Part shown: one piece after another, positions 63,311 to 64,000 of the stretch
Position numbering within the stretch: position 1 is the first letter of the stretch
Layout: each line of letters starts with the position of its first letter
Source: Bacteroidota bacterium
GTDB taxonomy: Bacteria; Bacteroidota; Bacteroidia; NS11-12g; UBA955
Length of the DNA stretch: 64,000 nucleotides
Direction of reading: 5' to 3'
Assembly (NCBI GenBank): GCA_030834125.1
Contig: JAURFW010000006.1
Span: 36,461 to 100,460 of the forward strand
The notes under the pieces: model-generated
The model's database searches: none
Told to the model about the DNA's origin: nothing
The model's input: only the letters and a program-made list of their open reading frames with translations
Translations under genes and position numbers: made by a program

Positions 63311-63772
63311 TTAAAAATGGTGATATTTCCCACCTTGTGAAATTTGAAACGCTCGGTAGAATTGTTCGCAAAGAACTAAACGTGCTAATTGGTGAGGGAA
63401 AACCCAATTACTCATTCGAAAACTGGGATATTTACGTTTAGCATCTTCAGTAAAACCGTAAGCACCTCCGATACAAAAAATTATGTCCCCGCGAGAATTT
63501 GCTAAATCTTTTTCCAAGTTTTGCGAAAATTCAATAGAGGTTGTTTGCTTACCTTTTTCATCGAGTAAAATTAGTTGATCCTGTTCTCGCGCAATTTTTA
63601 TGAAATTAGCAGTTTCAATTTCCCGCTGTTTTTCGGGTTCTGACTGTTTTGCAGCCGAAAGTTTAATTAATTCAAAGGAAAATATTCCTTTAGTTTTCTT
63701 CACATATTCATCACACAACGCATCTATTGATGCATTCTTTTGATTTTCAATGTATGCTAAACGAATTCCCAA
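63311..63772 (-). CDS. rlmH: 23S rRNA (pseudouridine1915-N3)-methyltransferase RlmH
   Basis: A 153-aa SPOUT methyltransferase that modifies pseudouridine 1915 in helix 69 of 23S rRNA. The knot-forming SAM loop FCIGGAYGF (about 104-112), MSNWVFPHQLARLVLCEQFY and a C-terminal GGKYHHF match the family, at the usual length. The start is a TTG one base after the upstream stop; no ATG exists near the conserved N-terminus (RLAYIENQ), so a non-ATG start is likely. It probably follows the OmpA/MotB-like gene in one transcript. Confidence 0.93.
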   Translation of the reverse strand: MGIRLAYIENQKNASIDALCDEYVKKTKGIFSFELIKLSAAKQSEPEKQREIETANFIKIAREQDQLILLDEKGKQTTSIEFSQNLEKDLANSRGDIIFCIGGAYGFTEDAKRKYPSFRMSNWVFPHQLARLVLCEQFYRAFQISQGGKYHHF

Positions 63773-63773
63773 G

Positions 63774-64000
63774 TTAGTTAGAATTCAAAATCTCAAGAAT
63801 TTTATCCAACTGTGGGGTTAATATGATTTCTGTACGACGGTTTTTAGCTCTTCCTTCAGGAGTTCCATTATCTGCTACGGGCATTGTAGCACCTCTACCC
63901 ATTGCAGTTATACGTCCATCCGAAATCCCACCTTTTTCAATCAATATCCGTGAAATACTTGTAGCTCTTAATACACTTAAATCCCAATTATCCTTCATTC
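63774..64000 (-). CDS. OmpA/MotB-family protein (3' part)
   Basis: The gene runs off the right edge; only the last 74-75 residues are seen. They are the end of an OmpA/MotB peptidoglycan-binding domain: WDLSVLRATSISRILIEKG, RITAMGRGATMPVADN and EGRAKNRRTEIIL, which includes the conserved NRRTEI strand. In Bacteroidota such proteins are often annotated as flagellar motor MotB homologues but usually serve as envelope anchors. The next gene, rlmH, starts 1 base after its stop. Confidence 0.85.
   Translation of the reverse strand, partial: MKDNWDLSVLRATSISRILIEKGGISDGRITAMGRGATMPVADNGTPEGRAKNRRTEIILTPQLDKILEILNSN

Overview
The window is AT-rich chromosomal DNA from a Bacteroidota bacterium, most likely of the Flavobacteriales type (the order is an inference). 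Three things point there. There are many type IX secretion (T9SS) cargo proteins, with both type A (Por secretion tail) and type B (CHU_C, gliding-associated) C-terminal domains. A PorP/SprF-family protein is present. Promoters carry the Bacteroidota TAnnTTTG -7 box with almost no Shine-Dalgarno sequences. No tRNA, rRNA, CRISPR array or insertion sequence was seen, and no gene-free stretch exceeds about 150 bases.

Region 1 (1-35935) is a surface-adhesin locus read rightwards. It holds the end of a PKD/CHU_C protein, a 2,007-aa mosaic adhesin (8 SprB repeats, 8 HYR/Ig-like repeats, a calcium-type DxDxDG stalk, CHU_C tail), a PorP/SprF-like outer-membrane protein and an OmpA-family protein with a beta-propeller. 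After a 152-base promoter region comes an 8,578-aa giant adhesin of 25.7 kb, then a small predicted barrel protein and a strong terminator. The giant protein has a seven-bladed SBBP propeller at its N-terminus and about 72 PKD-like domains in its stalk. Reading the domains in order shows that the stalk is built from a hidden five-domain higher-order unit of about 1.39 kb, repeated at least ten times. The gene order resembles the sprB-sprF arrangement of gliding bacteria.

Region 2 (35948-48128) holds mostly conserved genes: a secreted small protein, a LiaF-like membrane protein and nhaA on the minus strand; divergently, ribD, an EamA transporter and yigZ as a translationally coupled operon; trmB against aat; a cyclase-family hydrolase coupled to a GT9 glycosyltransferase; then rnz, ftsK and a lolA-like gene, closed by a perfect 21-bp bidirectional hairpin.

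Region 3 (48142-64000) holds sucD and a glutathione peroxidase lipoprotein; an Omp28-like lipoprotein followed by xerD; a four-gene minus-strand operon (Asp-box propeller protein with T9SS tail, unknown 119-aa protein, GT2 glycosyltransferase, DUF2200 protein); two beta-lactamase-fold serine hydrolases; aconitase, ruvC, argS and rlmH; and the end of an OmpA/MotB-like gene.

A recurring feature is a TAnnTTTG or TAnnTTCG box only 4-6 bases upstream of the start codon of at least eight genes. This predicts leaderless or nearly leaderless mRNAs and was used to correct several start codons.
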